Below, in pieces: positions 42,452-51,563 of a stretch of 64,000 nucleotides of DNA. Where the stretch lies: contig CAMYJH010000014.1 of NCBI GenBank assembly GCA_947258715.1, positions 215,965-279,964 of the forward strand, read 5' to 3'. Positions within the stretch are counted from its first letter, which is position 1. Each line of letters begins with the position of its first letter. This DNA comes from an uncultured Gammaproteobacteria bacterium. GTDB taxonomy: Bacteria > Pseudomonadota > Gammaproteobacteria > HK1. The position numbers and the translations under genes were made by a program. Under the pieces are notes generated by a model. That model was given only the letters and a program-made list of their open reading frames with translations, had not been told where the DNA came from and searched no databases.

Positions 42452-44929
42452 TTGTCTACACGGCTTCACGCGAGACACTCATTAAATAAGGTCCGAACTC
42501 TGACCAGCCAGGCACGAGTCGTCATCGTCGGCGGCGGCATCATGGGCTGCTCGCTGGCCTACCACCTGGCCCGCGAGGGCTGGTCGGACTGCGTTCTGCT
42601 GGAGAAGGCGGAGCTTACTTCCGGCTCCACCTGGCACGCAGCGGGACAGGTGACGCACTCCACCTCGAGCTACGCCCTGGGGCGGATGGCCGGCTACGCC
42701 ATCGATCTCTACCGGAGCATCGAAGCGGAGACCGGGCAGTCGGTGACGTTTCACGACTGCGGATCATTGCGTCTCGCCTACACCGACCATGAGATCGACT
42801 GGCTGCGCTACACCTTGAGCGTCGGCAGGGCGCTCGGTCACCCCATGGAGATTGTCGGACGCGATGAAATTTCCGAGCGCCATCCCTTCTACAACCTGGA
42901 AGGGGTGAAGGCGGCGTTGTGGACCCCGGAGGACGGCCACGTGGATCCCGCCGGCGCCACCTTCGCCCTGGCCGCCGGCGCGCGACAGGCGGGTGCCAAG
43001 GTCGTGCGCAACAACCGAGTCACCGGCATCGAGCTCGGAGCCAACGGCGAGTGGCGAGTGAACACGGAGCAGGGCGACTATGTCTGTGAGCACGTGGTCA
43101 ATGCCGGCGGCACCTACGCGCGCCAGATCGGCGAGTGGACCGGTCTCGATCTACCCGTCACCTGCATGACCCATCACTACCTGGTCACCGACACCGTGCC
43201 CGAATTTCTAGAGCTCGAAAAAGAGCTGCCGGTGGTGCGCGACGACCGCGAGGTGTCCGGCTACGTACGGATGGAGCAGAAGTCAGGCCTCATCGGCATT
43301 TATGAAAAAGCGAATCCCAACAGCGTGTGGCTGGATGGCACGCCGTGGGAGGCGGAAAGCGAGCTCTTCGAGCCGGACTACGACCGCATCATGCCGTGGC
43401 TGGAGAAAGCGATGGAGCGCATGCCGGTGCTCGCCGAGCGCGGCATCAAGCGCGAGGTGCACGGGGCCATCACCCATCCTCCGGACGGCAACATGCTGCT
43501 CGGTCCTGCGCCGGGACACGTTAATTATTGGTGCTGTTGCGGCTGTCAGATTGGTATCGGCTGGGGACCGGGCGCCGGCAAGTATCTTGCCCAGTGGATG
43601 GTGGGCGGCGCCGCCGAGATCTCCATGCGCGAATTTGATCCGCGGCGCTACGGCGACTTCGCCAATCGCGACTACGCCGTGACCAAGGCGAGGGAAGACT
43701 ATCTGCTTCGTCACGAGATCCCCTATCCGCATTTCAACCGGCTGGCGGCCCGGCCGGTGAAGCCGAGCCCGCTTTATGAGCGTCTGAAGTCGGAAGGCGC
43801 CGTGCACGAAGAGGTGTTCGGCTGGGAGCGGCCGCGCTGGTTCGCGCGTAACGGTCTGGCGCAAGAGGACGTTTACTCTTTTCGCAGGCCTGATTGGTAC
43901 GAGGCAGTGGCGCAGGAAGTGGGGGCGGTGCGCGAGCGCGTTGGGATCATGGATATCTCCGCCTTCTCCAAGATCGATGTCTTTGGAAGTGATGCGGAAG
44001 CTTTTGTCAGTCGCATGATCGCCAACCGGGTGCCGAGAAAAATCGGCGGCATCGTGCTGAGTCATCTGCTGAACGAGAAGGGCACCATAGAGGCCGAAAC
44101 CACGGTGGTGCGCATGGACGAACATCGCTTCTATTTCGTCTTCGCCGCGTTCTTCGAATTGCGCGTTCGCGACTGGCTCAACAAGCACATGCGGTCCGGC
44201 GAAGACGTGCGTATCGAGAATCTATCGAAGGACTTCGGCGCAATCGCGCTGCAGGGCCCGCGCTCTCGCGACGTCTTGACCCAGGTGACAGAAGCGCCGC
44301 TCGACAATCAATCCTTTCCCTGGCTCAGCGCGCAGACGATTTCGATTGCGGGTGCTCAAGTTCGTGCCCTGAGGCTTTCCTATGCGGGAGAGCTCGGCTG
44401 GGAGCTGCATCTGCCGAAAGCGAGCACGCTGGCCGTGTTCGATGCCCTGTGGTCTGAAGGCCAAGCGCACGATATCGCGCACTATGGATCCTTCGCCATG
44501 AACGCGATGCGGATGGAGAAGATGTTCAAAGGGGCTTCCGAGCTCACCAACGAGGTGACGTTGCCGGAGGCCGACGTGATGCGTTTCGTGCGCCTGAACA
44601 AGCCGGGTGGTTTCTTAGGCGACGCGGCAACGCGGCGAAGCTTGGATTCGAACAATCGTCCGTGGCAGTGCGTATACCTCCAGGTGGATACCGAGGATGC
44701 CGACTGCCTCGGCGGAGAAGCGATCTTTGCCGACGGCGATCGCGTCGGCGCGGTATCCTCGGGCGCATGGGGACCCAGCGTCAAAGCGTCGCTCGGCTTC
44801 GGTTACGTGACGCCAGATCACGCCGCGCCGGGCACCGGTCTCGAGGTGATGATGCTTGGCAAAAAGCGGCCGGCGCGGGTTGTCGCCGAAGCCCTGTACG
44901 ATCCCGACAATGAGCGCCCGCGCGCCTGA
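42452..44929 (+). CDS. dimethylglycine/sarcosine dehydrogenase-like flavoprotein with GcvT domain
   Basis: This protein of about 810-825 residues has a DAO-type FAD domain (VVIVGGGIMGCSLAYHLA, with GSTWHAAG holding the His that carries covalent FAD in DMGDH and SARDH). An FAO_M linker follows, then a C-terminal GcvT-like tetrahydrofolate domain (VGIMDISAFSKIDVFG, LSYAGELGWELHLP). Relatives oxidise an N-methyl group and pass the one-carbon unit to folate. The start is unclear: TTG 42452 is in frame, but CTG 42500, 8 bases after TAAGG, gives the family N-terminus better. It should act on the tertiary amine left by the Rieske enzyme. Confidence 0.85.
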   Translation: MSTRLHARHSLNKVRTLTSQARVVIVGGGIMGCSLAYHLAREGWSDCVLLEKAELTSGSTWHAAGQVTHSTSSYALGRMAGYAIDLYRSIEAETGQSVTFHDCGSLRLAYTDHEIDWLRYTLSVGRALGHPMEIVGRDEISERHPFYNLEGVKAALWTPEDGHVDPAGATFALAAGARQAGAKVVRNNRVTGIELGANGEWRVNTEQGDYVCEHVVNAGGTYARQIGEWTGLDLPVTCMTHHYLVTDTVPEFLELEKELPVVRDDREVSGYVRMEQKSGLIGIYEKANPNSVWLDGTPWEAESELFEPDYDRIMPWLEKAMERMPVLAERGIKREVHGAITHPPDGNMLLGPAPGHVNYWCCCGCQIGIGWGPGAGKYLAQWMVGGAAEISMREFDPRRYGDFANRDYAVTKAREDYLLRHEIPYPHFNRLAARPVKPSPLYERLKSEGAVHEEVFGWERPRWFARNGLAQEDVYSFRRPDWYEAVAQEVGAVRERVGIMDISAFSKIDVFGSDAEAFVSRMIANRVPRKIGGIVLSHLLNEKGTIEAETTVVRMDEHRFYFVFAAFFELRVRDWLNKHMRSGEDVRIENLSKDFGAIALQGPRSRDVLTQVTEAPLDNQSFPWLSAQTISIAGAQVRALRLSYAGELGWELHLPKASTLAVFDALWSEGQAHDIAHYGSFAMNAMRMEKMFKGASELTNEVTLPEADVMRFVRLNKPGGFLGDAATRRSLDSNNRPWQCVYLQVDTEDADCLGGEAIFADGDRVGAVSSGAWGPSVKASLGFGYVTPDHAAPGTGLEVMMLGKKRPARVVAEALYDPDNERPRA

Positions 44930-44950
44930 AGTGTTTTTTTGGAGGCTGAG

Positions 44951-46264
44951 ATGAAAACGACAATGAGCGAAACACCGAGTGTTCAGGACGGACTCTATCA
45001 GCGGGCGGAGCGTGTTTTGCCCGGCGCGGGCCTCGGTGGCTATTCCCTGCCCGAGCACGCGCGTTTCGTCATCGACGGTGCCCGCGGCGCGCGCCTCATC
45101 TCCGCCGAAGGCCGCGAATACATCGACTACGTGGGCGGCGCCGGGGCGAATATCCTGGGCGCAAACCATCCGCAGGTGGTAGAAGCGGTGCAGCGCCAGG
45201 CGGCCAAAGGCCTGCACTTCTTCGGCACCCTGAATTCCACCGCCATCGAGCTCGCCGAGCGGCTGCTCGGTCTCATTCCCTGCGCCGAGAAGCTGGTCTT
45301 CACTACCACGGGCTCGGAAGCCACCGCCTACGCCATGCGCATCGCCCGGGCGTTCACGGGAAAAGAAAAGATCCTCAAGTTCGAGGGCGCCTACCACGGC
45401 AATCACGACTACGCGTCGTTCAGTCAGTTTCCGACGGCGCCGGCAAACTATCCGCAAGCGTCTTCGGATTCGGGCGGCGTACCGGCGCCGCTCAAGGACA
45501 CCATGTTGATCGCGCCCTACAACGATCTCGATGTGGTCGAACAGATCGTGCGCGCGCAGCGCAAAGATCTCGCCGCTATTATCGTCGAGCCGGTGCAGCG
45601 GGTGATCTTTCCGAACCACGACTTTCTGCCGGGACTGCGCCGCATCGCCGACGAGAACGACGTGCTGTTGATCTTCGACGAAGTGGTGACCGGCTTCCGC
45701 CTGGCTTTAGGCGGCGCGCAGGAGTTCTTCGGCGTGAAGCCGGATCTGGCCTCCTACGGCAAAATTGTCGGCGGCGGCGGACCGCTTGGCTGCGTCGCCG
45801 GGCGCGAAGATATCGTTGACCGCACCAATCCGCGCCACAAGGGAAAATCCGACTACGCCTATATCAACGGCACCCTGCACGGCAATCCGGTGGCCGCCGC
45901 CGCCTCGCTGGCGACGCTGGAGCTTATCTCCGAGCCCGGCTTCCACGACGGGCTCAACGCGCGCGCCGAAAGCTTTTATCTTGAGATGCAGGGCGTGCTC
46001 GACCGCCACGGACTTCCCGTCCGCGTCACCGGCCGCGCGTCGTTGTGGCAGTTTCTGTTCAGCGACAAAGATCCACGCAACCAGATGGATATCCTGGCCA
46101 GCGACCTGGAGCGCTCCATGGCGCTGGATCTCGCGCTGCTGGAGCGCGGCGTCTACGTGCTGCCCAACGTGCGCCGCTTCGTCTCCGCGGTGCACACCGA
46201 CCAGGACTTCGCCGACACGCTAGAGATCCTCGACACCACGTGCAGGGACATTCAGAGTTTGTAA
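44951..46264 (+). CDS. class III aminotransferase (glutamate-1-semialdehyde aminomutase-like)
   Basis: This 437-residue PLP enzyme starts after GGAGG. It has TTTGSEATAYAMRIAR for phosphate binding, D243 in LLIFDEVVTGFR, and K271 in SYGKIVGGGGPLG as the Schiff-base Lys. It resembles GSA aminomutases, but similar enzymes act as transaminases on beta- or omega-amino acids. It lies 22 bases after the flavoprotein gene and probably removes the amino group once N-methyls are gone. The last residues (RDIQSL) and the stop come from a REP at 46244. The function within the pathway is inferred. Confidence 0.85.
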   Translation: MKTTMSETPSVQDGLYQRAERVLPGAGLGGYSLPEHARFVIDGARGARLISAEGREYIDYVGGAGANILGANHPQVVEAVQRQAAKGLHFFGTLNSTAIELAERLLGLIPCAEKLVFTTTGSEATAYAMRIARAFTGKEKILKFEGAYHGNHDYASFSQFPTAPANYPQASSDSGGVPAPLKDTMLIAPYNDLDVVEQIVRAQRKDLAAIIVEPVQRVIFPNHDFLPGLRRIADENDVLLIFDEVVTGFRLALGGAQEFFGVKPDLASYGKIVGGGGPLGCVAGREDIVDRTNPRHKGKSDYAYINGTLHGNPVAAAASLATLELISEPGFHDGLNARAESFYLEMQGVLDRHGLPVRVTGRASLWQFLFSDKDPRNQMDILASDLERSMALDLALLERGVYVLPNVRRFVSAVHTDQDFADTLEILDTTCRDIQSL

Positions 46265-46265
46265 G
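46244..46265 (+). repeat. solo REP at the end of the aminotransferase gene
   Basis: It reads AGGGACATTCAGAGTTTGTA, one base different from the core. It provides the final codons and TAA of the upstream gene. The bases before it (ACGTGC) match those before the REPIN at 58228. No inverted arm follows; a GCCATGCCC/GGGCATGGGC hairpin lies at 46288-46310. Confidence 0.75.
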
Positions 46266-46551
46266 TCCACCATCGTTAGGCACGGATGCCATGCCCTGAC
46301 GGGCATGGGCACGGACCCACTCGTGCTGAGCTGCGCCGGGCTCACTGTTCGCCCGCGAAAACACCCGTCACGGCACCCATTTGCGACCGAGCCTGAGACA
46401 TTGCAAAGAAATTCGCTTTCAAAGCTGTTCAAAGCAACGCGCGTACTGCTGATTTCGTGGCTCCGAACCGCACCGACGCATGCTCGACGAGGCGAGAAAG
46501 GCCGTTTATCCTTCCTTGTATGTCCGTCCCGACACCTCCATACCTGTCCGC

Positions 46552-46875
46552 TCACCGGTCGGTCGTGCGCGGCAGACAGACGTAGAGATCCTCGCAGATT
46601 TCCTTGCCGGCCGCGTAGATGCGCCATCGCGAATGGCGCTCGCCGATGAACTCACAGCGCGTCCCGCGGGATATGAATGTATTCAGGCTGTAGCCTTCGC
46701 TGCCGTTGGGGTTGCGGATTCGGGCGTTTAGCTGAAGCTTGCCGGCGTCATCGATCATTTTTTCCAGCTCCGCGCAACTGTGCTTGTCGGCCTCTACCGG
46801 CGACTGCGCCACTGCCACGGGGGCCACAGCAAGAACCACGATGGACGCCAATCCGGCTGATCTCACGAACTGCAT
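46552..46875 (-). CDS. small secreted protein, unknown function
   Basis: This 107-residue protein has a signal peptide (MQFVRSAGLASIVVLAVAPVAVA) followed by a compact domain with four Cys (SCAELEKM, TRCEFIGE, EICEDLYVC), enough for two disulfides. GGAGG stands about 7 bases before the ATG. A much longer frame to 47490 overlaps PPK2 on the same strand and is rejected. I do not recognise the family. A short gene-free gap separates it from PPK2. Confidence 0.65.
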   Translation of the reverse strand: MQFVRSAGLASIVVLAVAPVAVAQSPVEADKHSCAELEKMIDDAGKLQLNARIRNPNGSEGYSLNTFISRGTRCEFIGERHSRWRIYAAGKEICEDLYVCLPRTTDR

Positions 46876-47057
46876 GTCAGTGCCTCCAAGTACGTTGTGA
46901 ATTGCGGTTTCTAGCCGTGGCGTAGGCCGACTGTTTCGTGAGACGGCAATACGGGCTGGATGTTCCTTCCCGTCACCCCGTTGACGGGTTCGGCGTGGGA
47001 CCGCTGCGGGGCGACGGCCGGCTCCTGGACACCGTTGGGCAGCTGCTTCCTCATCCT

Positions 47058-47894
47058 CTAATAGACGGCCGGCACGAAGCGCCTCTTGGCCATCGACGCG
47101 CCGTCGTCGAACTTGCCTTTCGTGTTCCGCCTGCCCAGGATCACCTTCTTCCCCGTGAGATCCTTGTAGGGGATTTGCGACAGCAAGTGCGAGATGCAGT
47201 TGAGACGCGCCCGCTTCTTGTCGTCGGCCTGGACGACATGCCACTGGGCGGTGTCCGTGTCGGTGGCTTCCAGCATCGCGTCCCTGGCGCGCGAGTAGTC
47301 GTACCAGCGCTTGTAGGACTCGACGTCCATCGTGCTGAGTTTCCAGATCTTGCGCGGGTCGGTGATCCGCTTGCGGAAGCGACGTTCCTGCTCCTCCATC
47401 CCGACGTCGAACCAGTATTTGATCAGCTGGACACCGTGCTTGACGATGGCCGACTCGAACAACGGCGCCTCGCGCAGGAAGCGCTCGCATTCTTGCTTGG
47501 TACAGAAGCCCATGACCCGCTCGACCCCGGCGCGGTTGTACCAGCTGCGGTCGAACAGGATGATCTCGCCCGCCGCCGGGAAGTGGGCCATGTAGCGCTG
47601 CATGAAGAGCTGGGTCTTCTCACGATCCGTCGGAGCCGGCAGCGCGACCACGCGGAAGACGCGCGGGCTCACCCGTTCGGTGATGCGCTTGATCACCCCG
47701 CCCTTGCCCGCCGCGTCGCGGCCTTCGAACACGACGATGATCCGGGCGCCCTCGGCCTGGACCCAGTACTGGAGCTTGACCAGCTTGCCCTGGAGCCTGG
47801 TCAGCTCCTGTTCATAGTCCTTGGTGGCCAGTCTGGCCGGTCCGTCGCGTTCGACACGCTTGGCTTTCTTCGATTTCTTCTTGTCCTTGGCCAT
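47058..47894 (-). CDS. ppk2: polyphosphate kinase 2 (PPK2)
   Basis: This 278-residue enzyme has Walker A GRDAAGKGG (58-66), Walker B FDRSWYNRAGVE with D115, and the lid region RKRITDPRKIWKLS. The Lys-rich start and overall length fit class I PPK2, which uses polyphosphate to phosphorylate nucleoside diphosphates (or makes polyphosphate in reverse). The C-terminal RRNTKGKFDDGA and FVPAVY tail are typical. GGGGAGGA lies upstream. It is monocistronic. Nearby genes that could use polyphosphate include the histone-like protein, but no operon link is seen. Confidence 0.92.
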   Translation of the reverse strand: MAKDKKKSKKAKRVERDGPARLATKDYEQELTRLQGKLVKLQYWVQAEGARIIVVFEGRDAAGKGGVIKRITERVSPRVFRVVALPAPTDREKTQLFMQRYMAHFPAAGEIILFDRSWYNRAGVERVMGFCTKQECERFLREAPLFESAIVKHGVQLIKYWFDVGMEEQERRFRKRITDPRKIWKLSTMDVESYKRWYDYSRARDAMLEATDTDTAQWHVVQADDKKRARLNCISHLLSQIPYKDLTGKKVILGRRNTKGKFDDGASMAKRRFVPAVY

Positions 47895-48085
47895 TCTCTG
47901 GTCCTCCCCTTGAGCCTCGGCTTTGGGATCTCCACGGCTGTCACCGAACGGATCCGGTCACCCTCTTTCCTTCTAGAGTAGGCGGAAGTCAAGGCCCACA
48001 ATATCCAGAATGCGTCGTGCGCCAGCCGATAGTAATTTCAAAGCTCGAAAACGAATGCCGGCGGAAGCATCGGGACTCTGACTAA

Positions 48086-49267
48086 GGGAACCTCTGATTT
48101 ATTAGTCTGATATGAGATCATAGGGTTTCCAGGGATAAGAGACGAATCAGGGGTCTGCGATGCATCAGAAGACTTTTGCGGAAAATGGATTTGAGCGCTA
48201 CGCAAAGCGTACACGGCGCGAGCAATTTCTCGACGAGATGGAACGTGTCGTGCCGTGGGGTGACTTGTGCGCACTGATTGAGCCGGTGTATCCCAAGGGT
48301 GACGGGGCTGGCCGCCCGCCGGTGGGTTTGGAGCGCATGCTGCGGATTCACTTTCTTCAGCACTGGTTCAACCTGGCAGATCCGGCAGTGGAAGAAGCGC
48401 TGTACGACTCGAACGCGATGCGCCGTTTTGTGGGTATTGACCTGGGCAAGGAGCCGGTGCCGGACGAGACGACGGTGTGCAAGTTTCGCCATCTTCTCGA
48501 GGGGCACGGTCTGGGCAAACGGATATTCCGTGCGGTTGGGCGGCACCTGCAGTCGCAAGGACTCAAGGCGGGTACCGGGACGATTGTGGACGCGACCCTC
48601 ATCAGCGCGCCGACTTCGACGAAAAACAAGGCCAAGCGGCGCGACCCCGAGATGCATCAGACGAAGAAGGGCAATCAGTGGTATTTCGGGATGAAGGCGC
48701 ACATCGGGGTGGACTCGCGCTTGAAGCTGGTCCATTCGGTCGAGGCGACGCCGGCCAACGTACACGACTCGCAGAAGCTGCCGGCATTGCTGCATGGAGG
48801 CGAGACCCGGGTGTGGGGCGATTCGGCCTACGTGGGGCAACGCGAAGCGATGCTGGACAAGGCGCCTTGCGCGCAGAGCTTCATACATGAGAAAGGTACG
48901 CGCAATCGCCCGCTTAGCGATGAGCAGAAGTCGCGTAATCGTACCAAGTCTCGGGTCAGGGCCAAGGGCGAGCATCCGTTGCAGGTCATCAAGCGGATCT
49001 TCGATTTCACCAGGGTGCGTTATCGGGGGTTGATGAAGAATTCCCATCGGCTTCATGTCACCTGCGCGCTGGCCAATCTGTTCATGGTGCGAAGGCAATT
49101 GTTGCGACTATCCTCGGGATAATCCGCCCGCAGCAAACAGAACCCGGCGAGAAACAGAGAAATCGGCCCCAACCTGGGCCAGCGAGAGCTCGAAATACCC
49201 CCATCGGCCATCGCTAGCACCGCAACCCATTGCATCACGTGAATACATCGAATAGATCAGACTTTCC
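48086..49267. mobile_element. IS5-family insertion sequence, about 1.18 kb
   Basis: The left end GGGAACCTCTGATTTATT and the right end AATAGATCAGACTTTCC form an imperfect terminal inverted repeat. Flanks CTAA and TTAA fit the YTAR target of IS5 elements but are not identical, so the copy is probably old or the target has mutated. One intact transposase gene fills the element. It interrupts the gap between ppk2 and the small gene at 49398. Confidence 0.75.
48160..49122 (+). CDS. IS5-family transposase
   Basis: This 320-residue DDE transposase opens MHQKTFAENGFERYAKRTRR, with the IS5 N-terminal domain (DUF772: LERMLRIHFLQHWFNLADPA). It contains GTIVDATLISAP and WGDSAYVGQREAM (first and second Asp) and the YREK-like region (HPLQVIKRIFDFTRVRYRG) with the late Glu. 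The frame is full length and unbroken, so activity is possible. It belongs to the element 48086-49267. Confidence 0.9.
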   Translation: MHQKTFAENGFERYAKRTRREQFLDEMERVVPWGDLCALIEPVYPKGDGAGRPPVGLERMLRIHFLQHWFNLADPAVEEALYDSNAMRRFVGIDLGKEPVPDETTVCKFRHLLEGHGLGKRIFRAVGRHLQSQGLKAGTGTIVDATLISAPTSTKNKAKRRDPEMHQTKKGNQWYFGMKAHIGVDSRLKLVHSVEATPANVHDSQKLPALLHGGETRVWGDSAYVGQREAMLDKAPCAQSFIHEKGTRNRPLSDEQKSRNRTKSRVRAKGEHPLQVIKRIFDFTRVRYRGLMKNSHRLHVTCALANLFMVRRQLLRLSSG

Positions 49268-49323
49268 TTAAAAAAGGTCACCCTGGGCAAGCGAAACATG
49301 AGGGACAAGTACGACGACGAGGC

Positions 49324-49358
49324 ATCTCTGGGGGAATATAGCTATATCCCTGAGAGAT
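49324..49358. promoter_or_regulatory. 35-bp dyad upstream of a small gene
   Basis: ATCTCT and AGAGAT bound an imperfect dyad centred on ATATAGCTATAT, 40 bases before the start at 49398. It may be an operator or a stem in the leader RNA of that gene. Confidence 0.45.
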
Positions 49359-49397
49359 ACCGATCTATCCTATCACCTCAGATGACCGGAGGCGGAC

Positions 49398-49688
49398 ATG
49401 GCAGACACATCAAAAGATACGGGACTCATTGAAGTGTTGGCAAAAAGGCTGGAAACCCAGCGCTTGCCGCGGGCCCTATCCCTCAAGGAAATGGTGGACC
49501 GAGGTGAAAAACTCGCCGAAGTAGATATCCATTTCCTCGAAACGGTATTCGAAGACGCGCAACGCATTCGTCCCTTGGTCGACCGTCATCCGGAATGGCA
49601 GGACCTGGCAGCGAAAATGATCCATCTTTATAAAGAAATCACGGACAAGGCCCTGGAAAACGAGAAGGCGAAGAACAGCGATTTCTGA
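49398..49688 (+). CDS. small helical protein, unknown function
   Basis: This 96-residue soluble protein is rich in Glu, Lys and Leu and probably all-helical (SLKEMVDRGEKLAEVDIHFLE and LAAKMIHLYKEITDKALENE). GGAGG lies 7 bases before the ATG, and a dyad lies upstream. No signal peptide, Cys or known motif is seen. I do not recognise the family. It converges on the gene at 49703, and the two stops are only about 15 bases apart. Confidence 0.65.
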   Translation: MADTSKDTGLIEVLAKRLETQRLPRALSLKEMVDRGEKLAEVDIHFLETVFEDAQRIRPLVDRHPEWQDLAAKMIHLYKEITDKALENEKAKNSDF

Positions 49689-49702
49689 CGCTTGTACAGC
49701 CG

Positions 49703-50731
49703 TCAATACAAATAACGTTTTGCTTGTTCCAGGAAGTCCGGTTGCTCAGGAAGTTCCTGCCGTGGAAATCTTCCCGGCATCACGACGCGACGCTCGCCCG
49801 TACAGGAAAACAACTCGGTCAGTTCCAGTTGGTTGGCGCGCCGGGTTGAGGCGACATCAACCTTGATCAACATGTCATCCAGGTTCAGATTAATTTTGCG
49901 CTGTGCAACCCAGTCCGACGGGCGGCCAAGCGTCTCATCGATATGTTCACAACACGCCTCCAGACTTCGCGGTCCGGCTCCGAGTTTGAACAACTGTCCT
50001 TCGATCGCTTTGATCTTGGACTCAAGCGCCACGTGATCCGGTTCTGACGTTTCCGTTTTGCCGAACATCGGCTTCAGCCCCCAGTTGCCGCTCTTCATCG
50101 TATCGAGCTTGCGTTTCAACAAGCGCTGCTGTTGTTTGAGTTCGGTCTGTTTGCTGCGTGCCGCCACAATGCGCCCCAGTGCCTGCTCGATCAGATAGTC
50201 AAAGATTCGTATTTCCACCTGACGGCGTGTTTCCGTTTCGCTACCACTGGGTCCCACATAACGGTGATTGAAGAAATTTACCGTCACCTGCGGCACGTCC
50301 CGCTGAACCGTGTCGCCTACGAGTTCCATGCCGAGTACATTCTTCTCTTGCCATTCCATGGCCAGCACACCGAAGATCTCATCCGGCAGCGTATCAACGG
50401 CGTTGCCAACATAGTCTCTGATTGCCCTCGAGTTCCCGATAACCTCCAGCAGATGAGAACTCGAAACAAAGAACGCGCGCAGGCACGGATCCACGCTGTA
50501 TGCTCGGCGGCTGATTTCCGCGGGTTCCGGGAGATCGTCAACCATGCCCAGCACATGGACCACGGCTTTTTCCACCGCCGGACGCAATCGCTTGCGATAT
50601 TTGGTCAGTCCTCGCAGGCGCGGGTCGGTCCCATCTACTACGCGCTCGATCGCACGTTCGATCAGGTCTCTATCCGGCCCCGCGCGCTGCTCTCTTGACC
50701 CGGCGAAAACCGAACTCAGAAATTGCAGCAT
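49703..50731 (-). CDS. uncharacterised cytoplasmic protein with central coiled coil
   Basis: This 342-residue protein has no signal or membrane segments. The first half is mixed alpha-helical (ERAIERVVDGTDPRLRGLTKY). A basic coiled coil follows (KQTELKQQQRLLKRKLDTM, about 195-215), and the last third ends with KINLNLDDMLIKVDVAS and an RRVVMPGRFPRQ segment. I do not recognise it. It is convergent with the small gene at 49398. Nothing upstream suggests an operon; an 820-base gene-free region follows its start. Confidence 0.65.
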   Translation of the reverse strand: MLQFLSSVFAGSREQRAGPDRDLIERAIERVVDGTDPRLRGLTKYRKRLRPAVEKAVVHVLGMVDDLPEPAEISRRAYSVDPCLRAFFVSSSHLLEVIGNSRAIRDYVGNAVDTLPDEIFGVLAMEWQEKNVLGMELVGDTVQRDVPQVTVNFFNHRYVGPSGSETETRRQVEIRIFDYLIEQALGRIVAARSKQTELKQQQRLLKRKLDTMKSGNWGLKPMFGKTETSEPDHVALESKIKAIEGQLFKLGAGPRSLEACCEHIDETLGRPSDWVAQRKINLNLDDMLIKVDVASTRRANQLELTELFSCTGERRVVMPGRFPRQELPEQPDFLEQAKRYLY

Positions 50732-51563
50732 GACAAGTTATGGTGACGGTTTACTTAATTCTCACTTTTGTTCCGCACAAACATCACAGCCAACTTAGCT
50801 TACTACCGTTGAGACTTTCGGAACATAGCAACCGGAGCTAAGAAATTGGGATCTGATTTGGACTCAGCCCCAAACGACACTTATATACATACACAGAGAG
50901 AGGCTGTTACGGGTTGATTCGAGGAAAACTTTCCGAGACCGTCACCAGTAGGCACGCCGGCGCCGAGCTAACATGGATGTATTCACGGCATGGCCCGGAT
51001 GGCTTAATTGGGTTCAGGCCAGACTCGACCCTTAAGCAAGTATCAGTTAATTCTATAACAACGGACGGTGCATCGCGGAAATTTGAAGCGATTGAATTGC
51101 GTGATGTTTCGTGTGGGCGGCTTCGTCAGGCCGCTTATCGAGTCTCGTGCAGTCCCGTAAGGCCATAAACGACACGATTCACGCGATCCTGTTTCTTCTC
51201 AGGTTCAGGCCAGGAGCTGACATGCGGCGCAAGCTCGTTCCACTCGTTCGACGCAACGCAGTACAAGCAAAAGTCGCCGTGATCACAAAAAGAACGGTTG
51301 GACCGCACTTACCCGTACGTAAGTAGGCGCCGACAACGCACTTTCGTATCGGGGCGATCGCCCGGACGGTTTCGCGCTTCCTCGAGATTATAGTGAGCTT
51401 GTAGTCCCAGCCTGCCGAAGCGGGCCGGTCATAATGATGACTGGCCGCATCACAATGATTGTCCTGCCGAGCCCAACATCCCAAGCGAGGTTTTCTTGAT
51501 CTGGATCACAGTGAAATGCTGCGACGCAGCATAGCGTTAGGTAACGACCTAATGGAGACAACG
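50732..51563. other. long gene-free region before the DUF3141 operon
   Basis: Base composition is lower in GC than the genes, and no open frame looks coding. Visible items are ACTTAC-CCGTAC-GTAAGT (51307-51324), an imperfect inverted repeat GGCCGGTCAT/ATGACTGGCC (51424-51447) and the FNR-type box at 51496. It probably holds the regulated promoter of the downstream operon and may hold a small RNA. Confidence 0.5.
51496..51509 (+). promoter_or_regulatory. FNR/ANR-type box upstream of the DUF3141 operon
   Basis: TTGATCTGGATCAC matches TTGAT-N4-ATCAA except for the last base. It lies about 55-65 bases before the likely start codon, so it would overlap the -35 region of a class II FNR promoter. 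The centre CTGG is the same as in the perfect box at 20611. Confidence 0.65.

Noticed and set aside
43283..44188. Long minus-strand frame inside the flavoprotein gene
   Set aside because: It is antisense to strongly conserved coding sequence, with no start signal; high-GC shadow.
44615..45619. 334-residue minus-strand frame across the flavoprotein/aminotransferase junction
   Set aside because: It spans two well-identified plus-strand genes and shows no domain.
46552..47490. 312-residue frame including the small secreted protein
   Set aside because: The part beyond 46875 overlaps PPK2 on the same strand in another frame; the signal peptide at 46875 marks the true start.
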